Below, piece by piece: positions 7,211 to 15,984 of a DNA stretch of 64,000 bases. How positions within the stretch are numbered: the first letter of the stretch is position 1; each line of letters starts with the position of its first letter. The translations under genes and the position numbers were made by a program. Below the pieces are notes generated by a model that made no database searches, was not told where the DNA came from, and saw nothing but the letters and a program-made list of their open reading frames with translations. Source of the stretch: Ornithobacterium rhinotracheale DSM 15997 (GTDB taxonomy: Bacteria; Bacteroidota; Bacteroidia; Flavobacteriales; Weeksellaceae); contig NC_018016.1 of assembly GCF_000265465.1 (NCBI RefSeq), positions 1,273,501 to 1,337,500 on the forward strand, written 5' to 3'.

Positions 7211-8188
7211 TTATTCTTTCACAAGAACACTCATTCCTGGTTTTAGCCCTTCCACTTTCTTGGTAGGGTAAGCCTTAATTTGGAAAGTTTTGCGGTCGAA
7301 ATCTCCACTTGAGCGAGTGGCACGCCAAGTTGCAAAATCGGCTTGCACTGCCATGTGTTTCACTTTAAGTTCGATTTCTTGGTCGTTCAAAGCAGGTACA
7401 AAGGCTCTGAAGACTTCACCCACTTTGTAGTGCCCTAATTTGTCTTCTCTAATGTTGAAAACCACCCATTCGTCGTTGGTGTCTATCAAGTTGATGACAG
7501 GGTAACCAGCATTTACGATTTCACCACGCGTAGGGATAATGGTTTCTACGGTTGCGTTGTAGGGTGCATAAACTTTTGCTCCATCAAGATAAGCGTTTAC
7601 TTCGGCAATGGCTCCATTTGCTTTAGCTACCATGGCAGCTGCCGCTTCTTTGTCCTCGATACGAGTGCCACTTTTAGCCATTTCGTACTGAGACTTGGCT
7701 GCTGCGGCTTGCTTTTGGAGAGCCACCATTTGTGTATATGCCTCATCTTTTTTCTGAGCAGGCACCACTTTAGCCTCATATAAATTGCTCACACGCTGAT
7801 AGGTTTTTTCTGCCAAGTTTGCTGCAGCTTGTGCTTGTTGCCAAACATTGTATGCCCCTGTGATTTGCTCTTTTCTTGCACCCGCATAGGCTTTTTGTTC
7901 TTGAGCTACGGCAGCAGATTTTGCCGCTTCGGCTTGCGATTTTTTGGCTTGAATTTCGGTACTTTCAAGCTCCAGGAGTAAATCTCCTTCTTTTACTTTT
8001 TGTCCTTCTTGAACAAAAATTTCTTTCACACGACCTGGCACTTTAGGTGCTACATTGATTTGCGTAGCCTCTACCTGCCCCTGCAAATAGTTTTCTTGCG
8101 GGCGATTGTAATACCAAATTGAAAGCCCCACAACTGTTCCGAAAACGATAAGGGTGATAATGATGCTGATGATATCTTTTGTTTTCAT
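7211..8188 (-). CDS. HlyD/EmrA-family membrane fusion protein
   Basis: This is a 325-residue periplasmic adaptor. One N-terminal membrane anchor lies at about 7-26. A first lipoyl half (GQVEATQINVAPKVPGRVKEIFVQEGQKVKEGDLLLELES) is followed by a long Ala/Gln/Lys-rich coiled-coil hairpin at about 75-185, the second lipoyl half (VYAPYNATVETIIPTRGEIVNAGYPV) and a beta-barrel domain ending in LKPGMSVLVKE. It bridges the inner-membrane permeases to the TolC-like channel encoded just upstream, 44 bases away. Confidence 0.9.
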   Translation of the reverse strand: MKTKDIISIIITLIVFGTVVGLSIWYYNRPQENYLQGQVEATQINVAPKVPGRVKEIFVQEGQKVKEGDLLLELESTEIQAKKSQAEAAKSAAVAQEQKAYAGARKEQITGAYNVWQQAQAAANLAEKTYQRVSNLYEAKVVPAQKKDEAYTQMVALQKQAAAAKSQYEMAKSGTRIEDKEAAAAMVAKANGAIAEVNAYLDGAKVYAPYNATVETIIPTRGEIVNAGYPVINLIDTNDEWVVFNIREDKLGHYKVGEVFRAFVPALNDQEIELKVKHMAVQADFATWRATRSSGDFDRKTFQIKAYPTKKVEGLKPGMSVLVKE

Positions 8189-8232
8189 AACTAAAGAATA
8201 GAATTTCTTAAAAAATTAATTTAAATAGATTT

Positions 8233-9588
8233 TTATTGAATAATGTATTGATTTAAAGTATTGCTTAGTCCGCAAGTTTCAAGCATTTCGGTCAAAGCCT
8301 TGTCCATGGCAAAAAGTGCTTGGAGCTTTTTCATTCTGATCGAAGCCAAATAAAGGTTGGCATCTACCACATCTACTGATTTAGCAAAACCTTCGTAAAA
8401 TGCTTTTTCTCTCACGCGCACAAGCTCCTCGGCAAAGGCTAAGGATTTTTTCAAACTTTCCAATTGTTCTTGTTGTTTTTGGATTTCGGTAAATTGTTTT
8501 TTCACCAAAGTTTGAATATCTCGCTCGGCTTGTTTCGTCAAGAAATCAACACTTTCGCTCACTGCCATGGATTGCTCATACTCTTTTTTGTTCTTAAATC
8601 CAGTAAAGACATCTATTTGCATGCCTACGCCTACATACCAATCTGGCTCGGTAATAGGCAAGTTTTCTGTTAGCAAATATTTAGAGCCCACTAGTGCGAT
8701 GTCTGGCATAAACTTAGATTTCTTTAGCGTAACATCTTGTTCTGCCAATTGCTTTTTAAGGCGAGCCTTAGCAATTTCTGGATAATTTTCCTTGGCTTGT
8801 TCTTGGTAATATTCTAGCCCTTTAAGCAAAGCCACTTCAAAGAGAGGAGTGCTTAAATCATCGGTATATTTTTCTGTGTTCAGAGCTCCCCAAAGAGCCG
8901 CTTCGGCAAGTGCGACATCTTTTTCGGCACCTTGCAATTCACGATCGGCATCGGCAACGGCTGTTTCTGCCATCATTTTTTCTACGGGGGCAATCATTCC
9001 ATTTTTTTCTAATTGCTGAGCGTTGTAGAAATGCTTTTCTGCCGCTTCTTTGGCTTGTTCCCTTACTTTCACGGCTTCTTGTGCCAGCTGCACTTGGAAG
9101 TAGCGAGTAGATACTTCGGAAATCAATTTAGATTTAACATCTTCTACTTCTTTTACTGCCAAATCTTTTTTAAGTTCAGCTGCGCGATTAGCAGCTTTGA
9201 TTTTTCCTCCAGTAAAGATTGGCCACTTCACATCAGCTTGCAGCGTCATCACATCAGCCTCTTGGAATGGAATGCGCCAATCGCCCATTTTACTAGGTTT
9301 TAAAAATGGAACAATCGAAGCTAATTCGTATTTATATTTGTTTAAATTAAGCGAAAGTTCATCATTCATATGAATGATTTTTCCGCTCATGCTTACCTGC
9401 GGAAGGTGAAGTCCTTGCGCAGCATCAACCCCAAAATCGGCAGCTTGGGCTTGTTTTTCATAACCTTTGAGCTTGCCATTTTTGTTTTCCATTAAGTTGA
9501 GCGCCTCATTTAGGCTCAGGCTTTGCGCTTGTGCCGATAGGCTGAGCGTAAGCAAAATGGGACATAGGAATAGTTTAATCTTTTTCAT
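8233..9588 (-). CDS. TolC-family outer-membrane efflux protein
   Basis: This is a 451-residue protein with a Sec signal peptide (residues 1-22, ending SAQAQ) and two outer-membrane-efflux-protein repeats (about 25-220 and 235-440) made of long amphipathic helices rich in Ala, Glu, Lys and Gln. It should form the trimeric channel-tunnel for the HlyD/permease exporter encoded downstream. It begins 9 bases after the TetR stop codon, so regulator and channel are probably on one transcript. Confidence 0.9.
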   Translation of the reverse strand: MKKIKLFLCPILLTLSLSAQAQSLSLNEALNLMENKNGKLKGYEKQAQAADFGVDAAQGLHLPQVSMSGKIIHMNDELSLNLNKYKYELASIVPFLKPSKMGDWRIPFQEADVMTLQADVKWPIFTGGKIKAANRAAELKKDLAVKEVEDVKSKLISEVSTRYFQVQLAQEAVKVREQAKEAAEKHFYNAQQLEKNGMIAPVEKMMAETAVADADRELQGAEKDVALAEAALWGALNTEKYTDDLSTPLFEVALLKGLEYYQEQAKENYPEIAKARLKKQLAEQDVTLKKSKFMPDIALVGSKYLLTENLPITEPDWYVGVGMQIDVFTGFKNKKEYEQSMAVSESVDFLTKQAERDIQTLVKKQFTEIQKQQEQLESLKKSLAFAEELVRVREKAFYEGFAKSVDVVDANLYLASIRMKKLQALFAMDKALTEMLETCGLSNTLNQYIIQ

Positions 9589-9597
9589 TGTTTTTTT

Positions 9598-10179
9598 TTA
9601 AGCTAAAGCTTTGGTGTATAGTTTTGTCATCATATTTATATCATCGGTCGTGAGAGATGAATCCTTGAAAATTCTTCTTTTTCTCAAGTTGATTAAAAAG
9701 AAGGTGGTGCCCACTATTACGGTGTAAAGTATTTCTGGTGTAATCTCTTCTCTAATCTCTTTAGTTTTAAGTCCTAAAGATAATGCTTTTTCACAAATTT
9801 CGATTAAAATATTTGATTCTTTTGTTCTTAATTGAAAAGAATAATCCGTCATAAGTTTTAAGAAAAATAAAACATGATTAGGATGATTATTTGCTTGGTC
9901 GAAAAGAAATGAAATAAACTTGCTGATTACAAACTCTAGTCGCTCTTCTTTCTCCAATAATTGAGAGAGCATGTCTGTGTTTCGTTTAAATAAGTCGTTG
10001 TAAATAGCTTGGATAAGTTCTTCTTTTCCTGGATAAAATCTGTATAAATATCCCGTGGAAACTCCCGCTTCTCTAGCAATCTTGGCTACCGAAGCGTTTT
10101 TAATACCTTCTGCTACCACCGTATCTATGATGGATTCGTGTATTTTAGCGATTTTGGATCTGTCTGTTATTCTTGCCAT
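9598..10179 (-). CDS. TetR-family regulator, first gene of the efflux operon
   Basis: This is a 193-residue protein with an N-terminal TetR helix-turn-helix at about 10-55 (ESIIDTVVAEGIKNASVAKIAREAGVSTGYLYRFYPGKEELI) and an all-helical ligand or dimer domain after it. It is the promoter-proximal gene of TetR-TolC-HlyD-permease-permease, a common arrangement in which the regulator represses its own export operon until a toxic ligand binds. A palindromic candidate operator overlaps the predicted transcript start just upstream. Confidence 0.9.
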   Translation of the reverse strand: MARITDRSKIAKIHESIIDTVVAEGIKNASVAKIAREAGVSTGYLYRFYPGKEELIQAIYNDLFKRNTDMLSQLLEKEERLEFVISKFISFLFDQANNHPNHVLFFLKLMTDYSFQLRTKESNILIEICEKALSLGLKTKEIREEITPEILYTVIVGTTFFLINLRKRRIFKDSSLTTDDINMMTKLYTKALA

Positions 10180-10187
10180 AATTTTAA

Positions 10188-10201
10188 TGAATAGTCGTTC
10201 A
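10188..10201 (-). promoter_or_regulatory. Candidate TetR operator
   Basis: TGAATAGTCGTTCA has TGAA/TTCA outer arms like many TetR-family operators and sits 9 bases before the tetR start, at the predicted transcript start. A second TAGTCGTT half-site is at about 10243-10250. Assignment to the adjacent regulator is inference. Confidence 0.5.
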
Positions 10202-10207
10202 TTTATG

Positions 10208-10238
10208 CAAAAGTAATACCAAACCCTTTAAAAACCAA
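10208..10238 (-). promoter_or_regulatory. Promoter of the TetR-efflux operon
   Basis: On the minus strand, TTG (10236-10238) is followed after 20 bases by TACTTTTG (10208-10215), a good match to the Bacteroidetes -33/-7 pattern. The predicted start near 10201 falls in the palindromic operator. Confidence 0.7.
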
Positions 10239-10299
10239 AATATAGTCGTTGGTTTTTTATACTAACACTTAATTATGAGATTAATTATAGGTATTTTAT

Positions 10300-10307
10300 T
10301 ATCTTTG
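10300..10307 (+). promoter_or_regulatory. -7 box TATCTTTG of clpX
   Basis: TATCTTTG lies 28 bases upstream of the clpX ATG, predicting a leader of about 22 bases. Confidence 0.6.
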
Positions 10308-10335
10308 CCTTAAAATAAAAGAAGAAAGATAGTTT

Positions 10336-11565
10336 ATGTCTAATAAAAAAAGTAGTTGTACCTTTTGTGGCAGAACACAGGACGAAGTCGATTTATTAAT
10401 CTCTGGAATCCACGGAAATATATGCGACAGATGTGTAGAACAGGCCTATAATATGCTAGAAGCAGATGGCGTTTTTAAACAAAAACAAAGTGCCTCTCTT
10501 GAATTTGATTTGAAATCGCCTAAGGAAATTAAGGCAGCGCTAGATGAATATGTAATCGGGCAAGAAGATGCTAAAAAGATCCTTTCCGTAGCGGTGTATA
10601 ATCACTACAAACGCCTAGGGCAAACAATAGGAGAAGATGAGGTGGAAATCGAAAAATCCAATATTTTGCTTGTGGGAGAAACAGGTACGGGGAAAACTTT
10701 GCTTGCCAAGACCATTGCGCGAAAACTCCAAGTGCCCTTCACCATTGTAGATGCCACAGTGCTTACCGAAGCTGGTTATGTGGGCGAAGATGTGGAAAGT
10801 TTGCTCACTCGCTTATTGCAAGCCGCAGATTACGATGTGGAGAAGGCTCAGCGAGGAATTGTATTTATAGACGAAATCGATAAAATTGCAAGAAAGGGCG
10901 ACAATCCATCTATCACGAGAGATGTCTCGGGAGAGGGCGTTCAGCAAGGATTGTTGAAGTTGCTCGAGGGCTCTATCGTGAATGTGCCACCACAGGGAGG
11001 GAGAAAACACCCAGACCAAAAATACATTCAGGTGGATACCAAGCATATATTGTTTATAGCAGGTGGAGCTTTCGCTGGAATTGAAAAAGATATCGCTCGC
11101 CGTTTGAATACCAATGCAATTGGGTTTAAGAATGAAAATTCCGAGAAGTTAGACGAAAAAGGATTGCTTAAATATGTAAATGCGCAAGATTTAAGAAGTT
11201 TTGGTTTAATTCCAGAGCTTTTAGGTCGATTGCCGTTGGTAACGCATTTAGACCCCTTGTCTAAAGATGCGCTTTATGCGATTTTGACTCAGCCCAAAAA
11301 TGCTTTAATTAAGCAATTTGAGAAATTATTTGCAATGGACGGCGTTCAGCTGAGCATAACGCCAGAAGCCATAGAGTGCTTTGTGGATAAAACTATGGAA
11401 TTAGGTTTGGGGGCAAGAGGATTGCGTTCGCTTACCGAGAAGGTATTTACAGAATTAATGTATAACATAGATGAGCTGCCAAACGAGTATGAGCTCACGA
11501 AAGAAACAGTTTTAAATATATTAAATCAAGAATCAATTCAACAAATTAAAAATTTGAATCAATGA
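10336..11565 (+). CDS. clpX: ClpX, ATP-dependent unfoldase of the ClpXP protease
   Basis: This is a 409-residue AAA+ protein of normal ClpX length. It has the N-terminal C4 zinc-binding domain (Cys8, Cys11, Cys30, Cys33), Walker A GETGTGKT at 114-121, the GYVG pore loop at 148-151, Walker B VFIDEID at about 176-182, and the IGF loop (NAIGFKNE) that docks ClpP. It unfolds tagged or damaged substrates and feeds them to ClpP in the cytoplasm. clpP is not next to it here; instead a beta-barrel gene starts within the clpX stop codon (ATGA overlap). Confidence 0.98.
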   Translation: MSNKKSSCTFCGRTQDEVDLLISGIHGNICDRCVEQAYNMLEADGVFKQKQSASLEFDLKSPKEIKAALDEYVIGQEDAKKILSVAVYNHYKRLGQTIGEDEVEIEKSNILLVGETGTGKTLLAKTIARKLQVPFTIVDATVLTEAGYVGEDVESLLTRLLQAADYDVEKAQRGIVFIDEIDKIARKGDNPSITRDVSGEGVQQGLLKLLEGSIVNVPPQGGRKHPDQKYIQVDTKHILFIAGGAFAGIEKDIARRLNTNAIGFKNENSEKLDEKGLLKYVNAQDLRSFGLIPELLGRLPLVTHLDPLSKDALYAILTQPKNALIKQFEKLFAMDGVQLSITPEAIECFVDKTMELGLGARGLRSLTEKVFTELMYNIDELPNEYELTKETVLNILNQESIQQIKNLNQ

Positions 11566-12194
11566 GAAAGTTAATTTTAACAAGCGTTGTGGCACTGATA
11601 GGTCTGTGCTCAATGCAAGCGCAACATTTGGGCTTTGGAGTAAGAGGTGCATACAACTACTCAAGCCTTAGAGGTACAGCGGCAACAGGTTTAAGCCTTG
11701 AAGGGCGTAGCGGGTACCAAGTAGGTCTTTTTGCAGAAGTTCCGTTGTTAGGAAAATGGAGCGTTCAGCCAGAGGTTTATTACTCTACACAAGGAGCTAA
11801 AAACTTGTTTAATGAAGGAGATGAGTTCAAAACTCAGAACATTAATATCCCTATTTTAGCTAAATATTATATAGTTAGTGGATTAAATGTGCAGTTCGGG
11901 CCTCAAATATCTTTCAAAACAGGAAGCGATTATAGCTTTGACAAAGCTCGCGTGAACCAAGCATGGAAAAACATAAGTAGTGGAGAAATGGCAAAAGGCA
12001 CCAACTTTGGAGCTGTGCTAGGTTTGGGCTATCGTGTGCCAGTAGTAGGGCTTTCTATCGATGCACGCTACACACTAGGCTTAACAAATGTAGTGAATGA
12101 TGACCAAACTGTGAAAGAAGCTATAAAAGCAGTTGGCGCTAAAGATAATTTCAAAAACGGAATATTCTCAGTAGGCGTAGGCTATTCTTTTTAA
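11562..12194 (+). CDS. Small outer-membrane beta-barrel (porin family) protein
   Basis: This is a 210-residue exported protein: signal peptide 1-20 (ending SMQAQ), then alternating amphipathic strands typical of the PF13568-type outer-membrane beta-barrel (FGVRGAYNYSSLRG; VGLFAEVPLLGKWSVQPEVYYSTQGAK; IPILAKYYIVSGLNVQFGPQISFKTG) and a terminal aromatic residue (VGVGYSF). An eight-strand barrel is likely; its role is unknown. Its ATG overlaps the clpX stop codon. It is paralogous to the next gene, sharing most strand motifs. Confidence 0.9.
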   Translation: MRKLILTSVVALIGLCSMQAQHLGFGVRGAYNYSSLRGTAATGLSLEGRSGYQVGLFAEVPLLGKWSVQPEVYYSTQGAKNLFNEGDEFKTQNINIPILAKYYIVSGLNVQFGPQISFKTGSDYSFDKARVNQAWKNISSGEMAKGTNFGAVLGLGYRVPVVGLSIDARYTLGLTNVVNDDQTVKEAIKAVGAKDNFKNGIFSVGVGYSF

Positions 12195-12220
12195 AGGTTA
12201 GATTTAGACAAAAAATCAAG

Positions 12221-12260
12221 AGCACTCTATTTTTTCATCAAAATAGGGTGCTTTTTTTTG
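12221..12260 (+). terminator. Terminator after the clpX-barrel operon
   Basis: AGCACTCTATTTT (12221-12233) pairs with 12240-12252, with one G-U pair, followed by a run of eight T. It separates the two paralogous barrel genes into different transcripts. Confidence 0.85.
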
Positions 12261-12382
12261 TGTAATTTGGAGTGTTGTAAGTGTCTTTTATTTAATGCAT
12301 TGCGTTGTTTTTTGCAATGGTGGGGTATTTTTGGCATGCACTTTGTTTAATTAAAGAGCATAACACATAAAATTTTAAAAAA

Positions 12383-13021
12383 ATGAAAAAATTAGTTTTA
12401 ACAGCAGCAATTGCATTTTCAGGAATCGTAGGATTGAATGCTCAATCAATGGAAAGCTTACAAATTGGCGCAAGAGCAGGATATAACTACTCTACATTAA
12501 GAGGCGATACTGCAAAAGATACCGATGTTAAAGGTCTTAGCGGATACAATGTAGGATTGTTTGTAGAAGTTCCTGTAACTGAGCGTTTCTCAATCCAGCC
12601 AGAGGTTCAGTACTCTACACAAGGAGCTAAATGGGAAGGCAAGTTGCTAGGCGATAGCAAATTGAAACTACAATACATCAATGTACCAGTTTTAGCCAAA
12701 GTATATGTAGCTGATGGGTTTAACATTCAAGCAGGTCCACAATTTGGATTTAAAACAGGTGCAGATTGGGAATACGATAGCAAATTATTTAACAACACAA
12801 CAAAAGTTAATTTAGATGATGCGGTATCTGGATTTGACTTCGGTTTAGTGTTCGGAGCAGGTTACAAAACTCCAATCGGATTAACAATTGATGCTCGTTA
12901 TGATTTAGGTCTTACCAATGTATTTGACAAAGACAATGAGTCATTGAAAACTATCAGTGTATCAAATGACAACGACTTCAAAAACGGAGTGTTCTCTATC
13001 GGTTTAGGATACCAATTCTAA
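12383..13021 (+). CDS. Second small outer-membrane beta-barrel protein
   Basis: This is a 212-residue paralogue of the preceding gene, with signal peptide 1-20 (GIVGLNAQ), GARAGYNYSTLRGD, EVPVTERFSIQPEVQYSTQGAKW, INVPVLAKVYVADGFNIQAGPQFGFKTGAD and a C-terminal GLGYQF. Its codon choice is more uniform and A-ending than that of the upstream copy, suggesting higher expression; this is an impression from reading, not a calculation. It has its own upstream region of 188 bases and its own terminator. The tandem arrangement points to a duplication. Confidence 0.9.
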   Translation: MKKLVLTAAIAFSGIVGLNAQSMESLQIGARAGYNYSTLRGDTAKDTDVKGLSGYNVGLFVEVPVTERFSIQPEVQYSTQGAKWEGKLLGDSKLKLQYINVPVLAKVYVADGFNIQAGPQFGFKTGADWEYDSKLFNNTTKVNLDDAVSGFDFGLVFGAGYKTPIGLTIDARYDLGLTNVFDKDNESLKTISVSNDNDFKNGVFSIGLGYQF

Positions 13022-13074
13022 TTTCATAAATGTAATTTTATTTACATAGACATAAATTAAATTCAGTTTAAATG

Positions 13075-13109
13075 AGTCCCTTAATCATTAGATTAGGGGA
13101 CTTTTTTTT
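13075..13109 (+). terminator. Terminator after the second barrel gene
   Basis: AGTCCCTTAATC (13075-13086) pairs with GATTAGGGGACT (13091-13102), followed by a run of eight T. Confidence 0.85.
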
Positions 13110-13183
13110 GGCAAAAAACTTAAAAAATCTTTAATTTACGGCATCAATATCATTTCAATTTATCAAAATGAGTTGTAAATGAT

Positions 13184-13191
13184 TATATTTG
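13184..13191 (+). promoter_or_regulatory. -7 box TATATTTG of the sucAB operon
   Basis: TATATTTG matches TAnnTTTG and lies 29 bases before the sucA ATG. No convincing -33 element was found at the usual spacing. Confidence 0.55.
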
Positions 13192-13220
13192 TTTAATATA
13201 AACCCGTGTAAAACTAAAAG

Positions 13221-15971
13221 ATGGAACGATTTTCTTTCCTAAATGCCGTACATGCAGAGTACATAGATGAGCTGTATCAGAAATATAAAAAATACCCTGA
13301 TAGTGTGGATCCTTCGTGGAGAAGCTTCTTTCAAGGATTTGATTTTGGACAACAAAGTTATGGAGACGACGAGTTATCTGAACAAGTAGTTTGTGATGAA
13401 ACCGTGCCCGAAAAAATCCGAAAAGAGTTTAAAGTTATAAACTTAATCAATGGCTATCGCTCTCGTGGGCACTTGTTTACCAAGACCAATCCCGTGAGAA
13501 ATCGCCGAACTTATAGACCTACTTTGGATTTAGAAAACTTCGGACTGTCTAAAGAGGATTTGAACACTACTTTTGACGCGGGAGAAATGCTCGGCATGGG
13601 CTCAAACCATACATTGGCAGAGATTATAGATCATTTGGAGAAAATGTATTGCCAATCGATTGGGGTGGAGTACATGTACATAAGAAAACCTGAAATCGTA
13701 GAATGGATTCAAAAATGGTTGAATAAAAATTTGAACCAACCAAAACTTACGACGGAAGAAAAAAGACAAGTTTTACATAAATTAAATGAAGCTACTGCAT
13801 TTGAGGACTTTTTGCACAAAAAATTTGTGGGGCAAAAACGATTCTCTGGCGAGGGCGTGGAATCTGTGATTCCAGGATTAGACGAAATCATCACTCGTGG
13901 GGCAGAAGCTGGCGTGCAAGAATATGTCGTGGGCATGGCACACCGCGGAAGATTAAGCGTTTTGGCAAATGTCTTTAAGAAAAATTATTCGCAAATATTC
14001 AGTGAATTTGAGAAAAAAGAGTTTGAAGACGATTTCTTTGATGGTGATGTGAAATACCATTTAGGTTCAACCACTTATACCGAAACGCCAAAAGGCAAAA
14101 AAGTGAAAATTAATCTAGCACCGAACCCGTCGCACCTAGAAACTGTAGATGCGGTGGTAGAGGGAATCGCTCGTGCCAAAGCAGATTTGGAGTACAAAGG
14201 AGACTTCAATAAAATTATCCCAATTTTATTACACGGAGATGCTGCCATTTCTGGACAAGGAATCATCTACGAAGTGGTGCAGATGGAAAAGCTAGAGGGC
14301 TACAAAACAGGAGGGACAATCCATATCGTTACCAATAACCAAATCGGCTTCACTACCAATTACCTAGACGGGCGAAGCAGTACCTACTGTACTGATGTGG
14401 CAAAAGTTACGCTTAGTCCAGTATTGCATGTTAATGCAGATGATGTAGAGGCAGTGATACATGCGATGCGTTTTGCTGTGGATTACAGAATGCAGTTTAA
14501 CGCCGATGTTTTCATAGATTTGCTAGGTTATAGAAAATATGGGCATAACGAAGGAGATGAGCCAAGATTTACGCAACCTAAATTATACAAAATCATTGCA
14601 AAACACCCGAATGTTCGAGAGATTTACAAAGAAAGTCTAGCCAAAGAAGGCGTTGTGGGCGATGAATTTTTGCGAGAAATGGAAGAGGACTTTAGACAAA
14701 TCTTGGAAAACCATTTTGAGGAGTCGAAGAAAATCGAGAAAAATACGCTCGATCCATTTATGCCAGAAGTTTGGGAAGATTTTGAATTAAAAAGAATCGA
14801 TACCATGCTTGAGCCAGTGGAGACAAAATCAGATTTAAAAGATTTAAAAGAAATAGCAGAAACTATTACAAAACTCCCTAGCGATAAGAAATTCATCAAA
14901 AAAGTTCAGCGTTTGTATGAACAAAGACACGAAATGGTATTTAAAGAAAATTCCATTGATTGGGGAATGGCTGAATTGCTTGCCTATGGCTCTTTGTTAA
15001 AAGAAGGATTCAATGTGAGAATCTCTGGAGAAGATGTAGAAAGAGGTACTTTCTCTCATCGTCATGCCTTGGTGAAAACAGAAGATGCCGAAGAAGAATT
15101 TATTTTGCTTAATAGCGTGAATAAAGATGCCCAATTGCAGATTTACAACTCTTTGTTGTCGGAATATGCAGTTTTGGGATTTGATTATGGCTATGCCATG
15201 GCAGCACCGAAAACTTTAAGCATTTGGGAAGCGCAGTTTGGAGATTTCTCCAATGGCGGACAAATTGTAATCGATCAGTATATTTCTGCTGCAGAGGATA
15301 AATGGAAAATGCAAAACGGGCTCGTAATGCTACTCCCTCACGGCTACGAGGGGCAAGGAGCAGAGCACTCTTCGGCTAGAGTAGAGCGTTATTTGCAATT
15401 GTGTGCACGCGGAAATATGTTTGTAGCAAATTGCACTACACCAGCAAACTTCTATCATTTGTTAAGAAGACAAATGCACACCAATTATCGCAAGCCTTTG
15501 GTAGTATTTACTCCAAAAAGTTTGCTGAGACATCCACAAGTAAAGTCAAGCATTGAGGAGTTGGCAGAAGGAACATTCCAGCCGATTATTGATGATACTG
15601 TGGTAAAGAAAAATGTGAAAAGACTCGTTTTTTGCACAGGAAAAGTGTACTATGATTTATTAGATTATAGAAAAGAAAATAAGCGAGACGATGTTGCCAT
15701 CATTCGTCTAGAACAATTGTATCCATTAAACGTAGAAGAAATTAAGAAATTAATTAAATCATACAAAAACCACGAAAGCTTGGTGTGGGTGCAAGAGGAG
15801 CCAGAAAACATGGGAGCTTGGAGCTATATTTTAAGAAATCTACGCGAATTGCCATGGGAAGTGGTTGCGCCACATGAGTCGGCTGCACCAGCCACAGGTT
15901 CGTTCAAGGCTTGGTACAAAAATCAACAAAATGTAATCAACGAAACATTTAACCTTAATAATAAAAAATAA
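13221..15971 (+). CDS. sucA: 2-oxoglutarate dehydrogenase E1 component
   Basis: This is a 916-residue thiamine-diphosphate decarboxylase of the citric acid cycle, converting 2-oxoglutarate to a succinyl group on E2 lipoamide. The typical N-terminal segment (FLNAVHAEYIDELYQKYKK, then DPSWRSFF) is present. The ThDP-binding region includes GMAHRGRLSVLANV, HGDAAISGQGIIYE and NNQIGFTT. The C-terminal transketolase-like half has SHRHALV, EAQFGDFSNGGQIVIDQYI and PHGYEGQGAEHSSAR. Its length is normal for the family. The E2 gene follows 13 bases later; E3 (lipoamide dehydrogenase) is not in the window. Confidence 0.97.
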   Translation: MERFSFLNAVHAEYIDELYQKYKKYPDSVDPSWRSFFQGFDFGQQSYGDDELSEQVVCDETVPEKIRKEFKVINLINGYRSRGHLFTKTNPVRNRRTYRPTLDLENFGLSKEDLNTTFDAGEMLGMGSNHTLAEIIDHLEKMYCQSIGVEYMYIRKPEIVEWIQKWLNKNLNQPKLTTEEKRQVLHKLNEATAFEDFLHKKFVGQKRFSGEGVESVIPGLDEIITRGAEAGVQEYVVGMAHRGRLSVLANVFKKNYSQIFSEFEKKEFEDDFFDGDVKYHLGSTTYTETPKGKKVKINLAPNPSHLETVDAVVEGIARAKADLEYKGDFNKIIPILLHGDAAISGQGIIYEVVQMEKLEGYKTGGTIHIVTNNQIGFTTNYLDGRSSTYCTDVAKVTLSPVLHVNADDVEAVIHAMRFAVDYRMQFNADVFIDLLGYRKYGHNEGDEPRFTQPKLYKIIAKHPNVREIYKESLAKEGVVGDEFLREMEEDFRQILENHFEESKKIEKNTLDPFMPEVWEDFELKRIDTMLEPVETKSDLKDLKEIAETITKLPSDKKFIKKVQRLYEQRHEMVFKENSIDWGMAELLAYGSLLKEGFNVRISGEDVERGTFSHRHALVKTEDAEEEFILLNSVNKDAQLQIYNSLLSEYAVLGFDYGYAMAAPKTLSIWEAQFGDFSNGGQIVIDQYISAAEDKWKMQNGLVMLLPHGYEGQGAEHSSARVERYLQLCARGNMFVANCTTPANFYHLLRRQMHTNYRKPLVVFTPKSLLRHPQVKSSIEELAEGTFQPIIDDTVVKKNVKRLVFCTGKVYYDLLDYRKENKRDDVAIIRLEQLYPLNVEEIKKLIKSYKNHESLVWVQEEPENMGAWSYILRNLRELPWEVVAPHESAAPATGSFKAWYKNQQNVINETFNLNNKK

Positions 15972-15984
15972 AAAAATAGAAATA

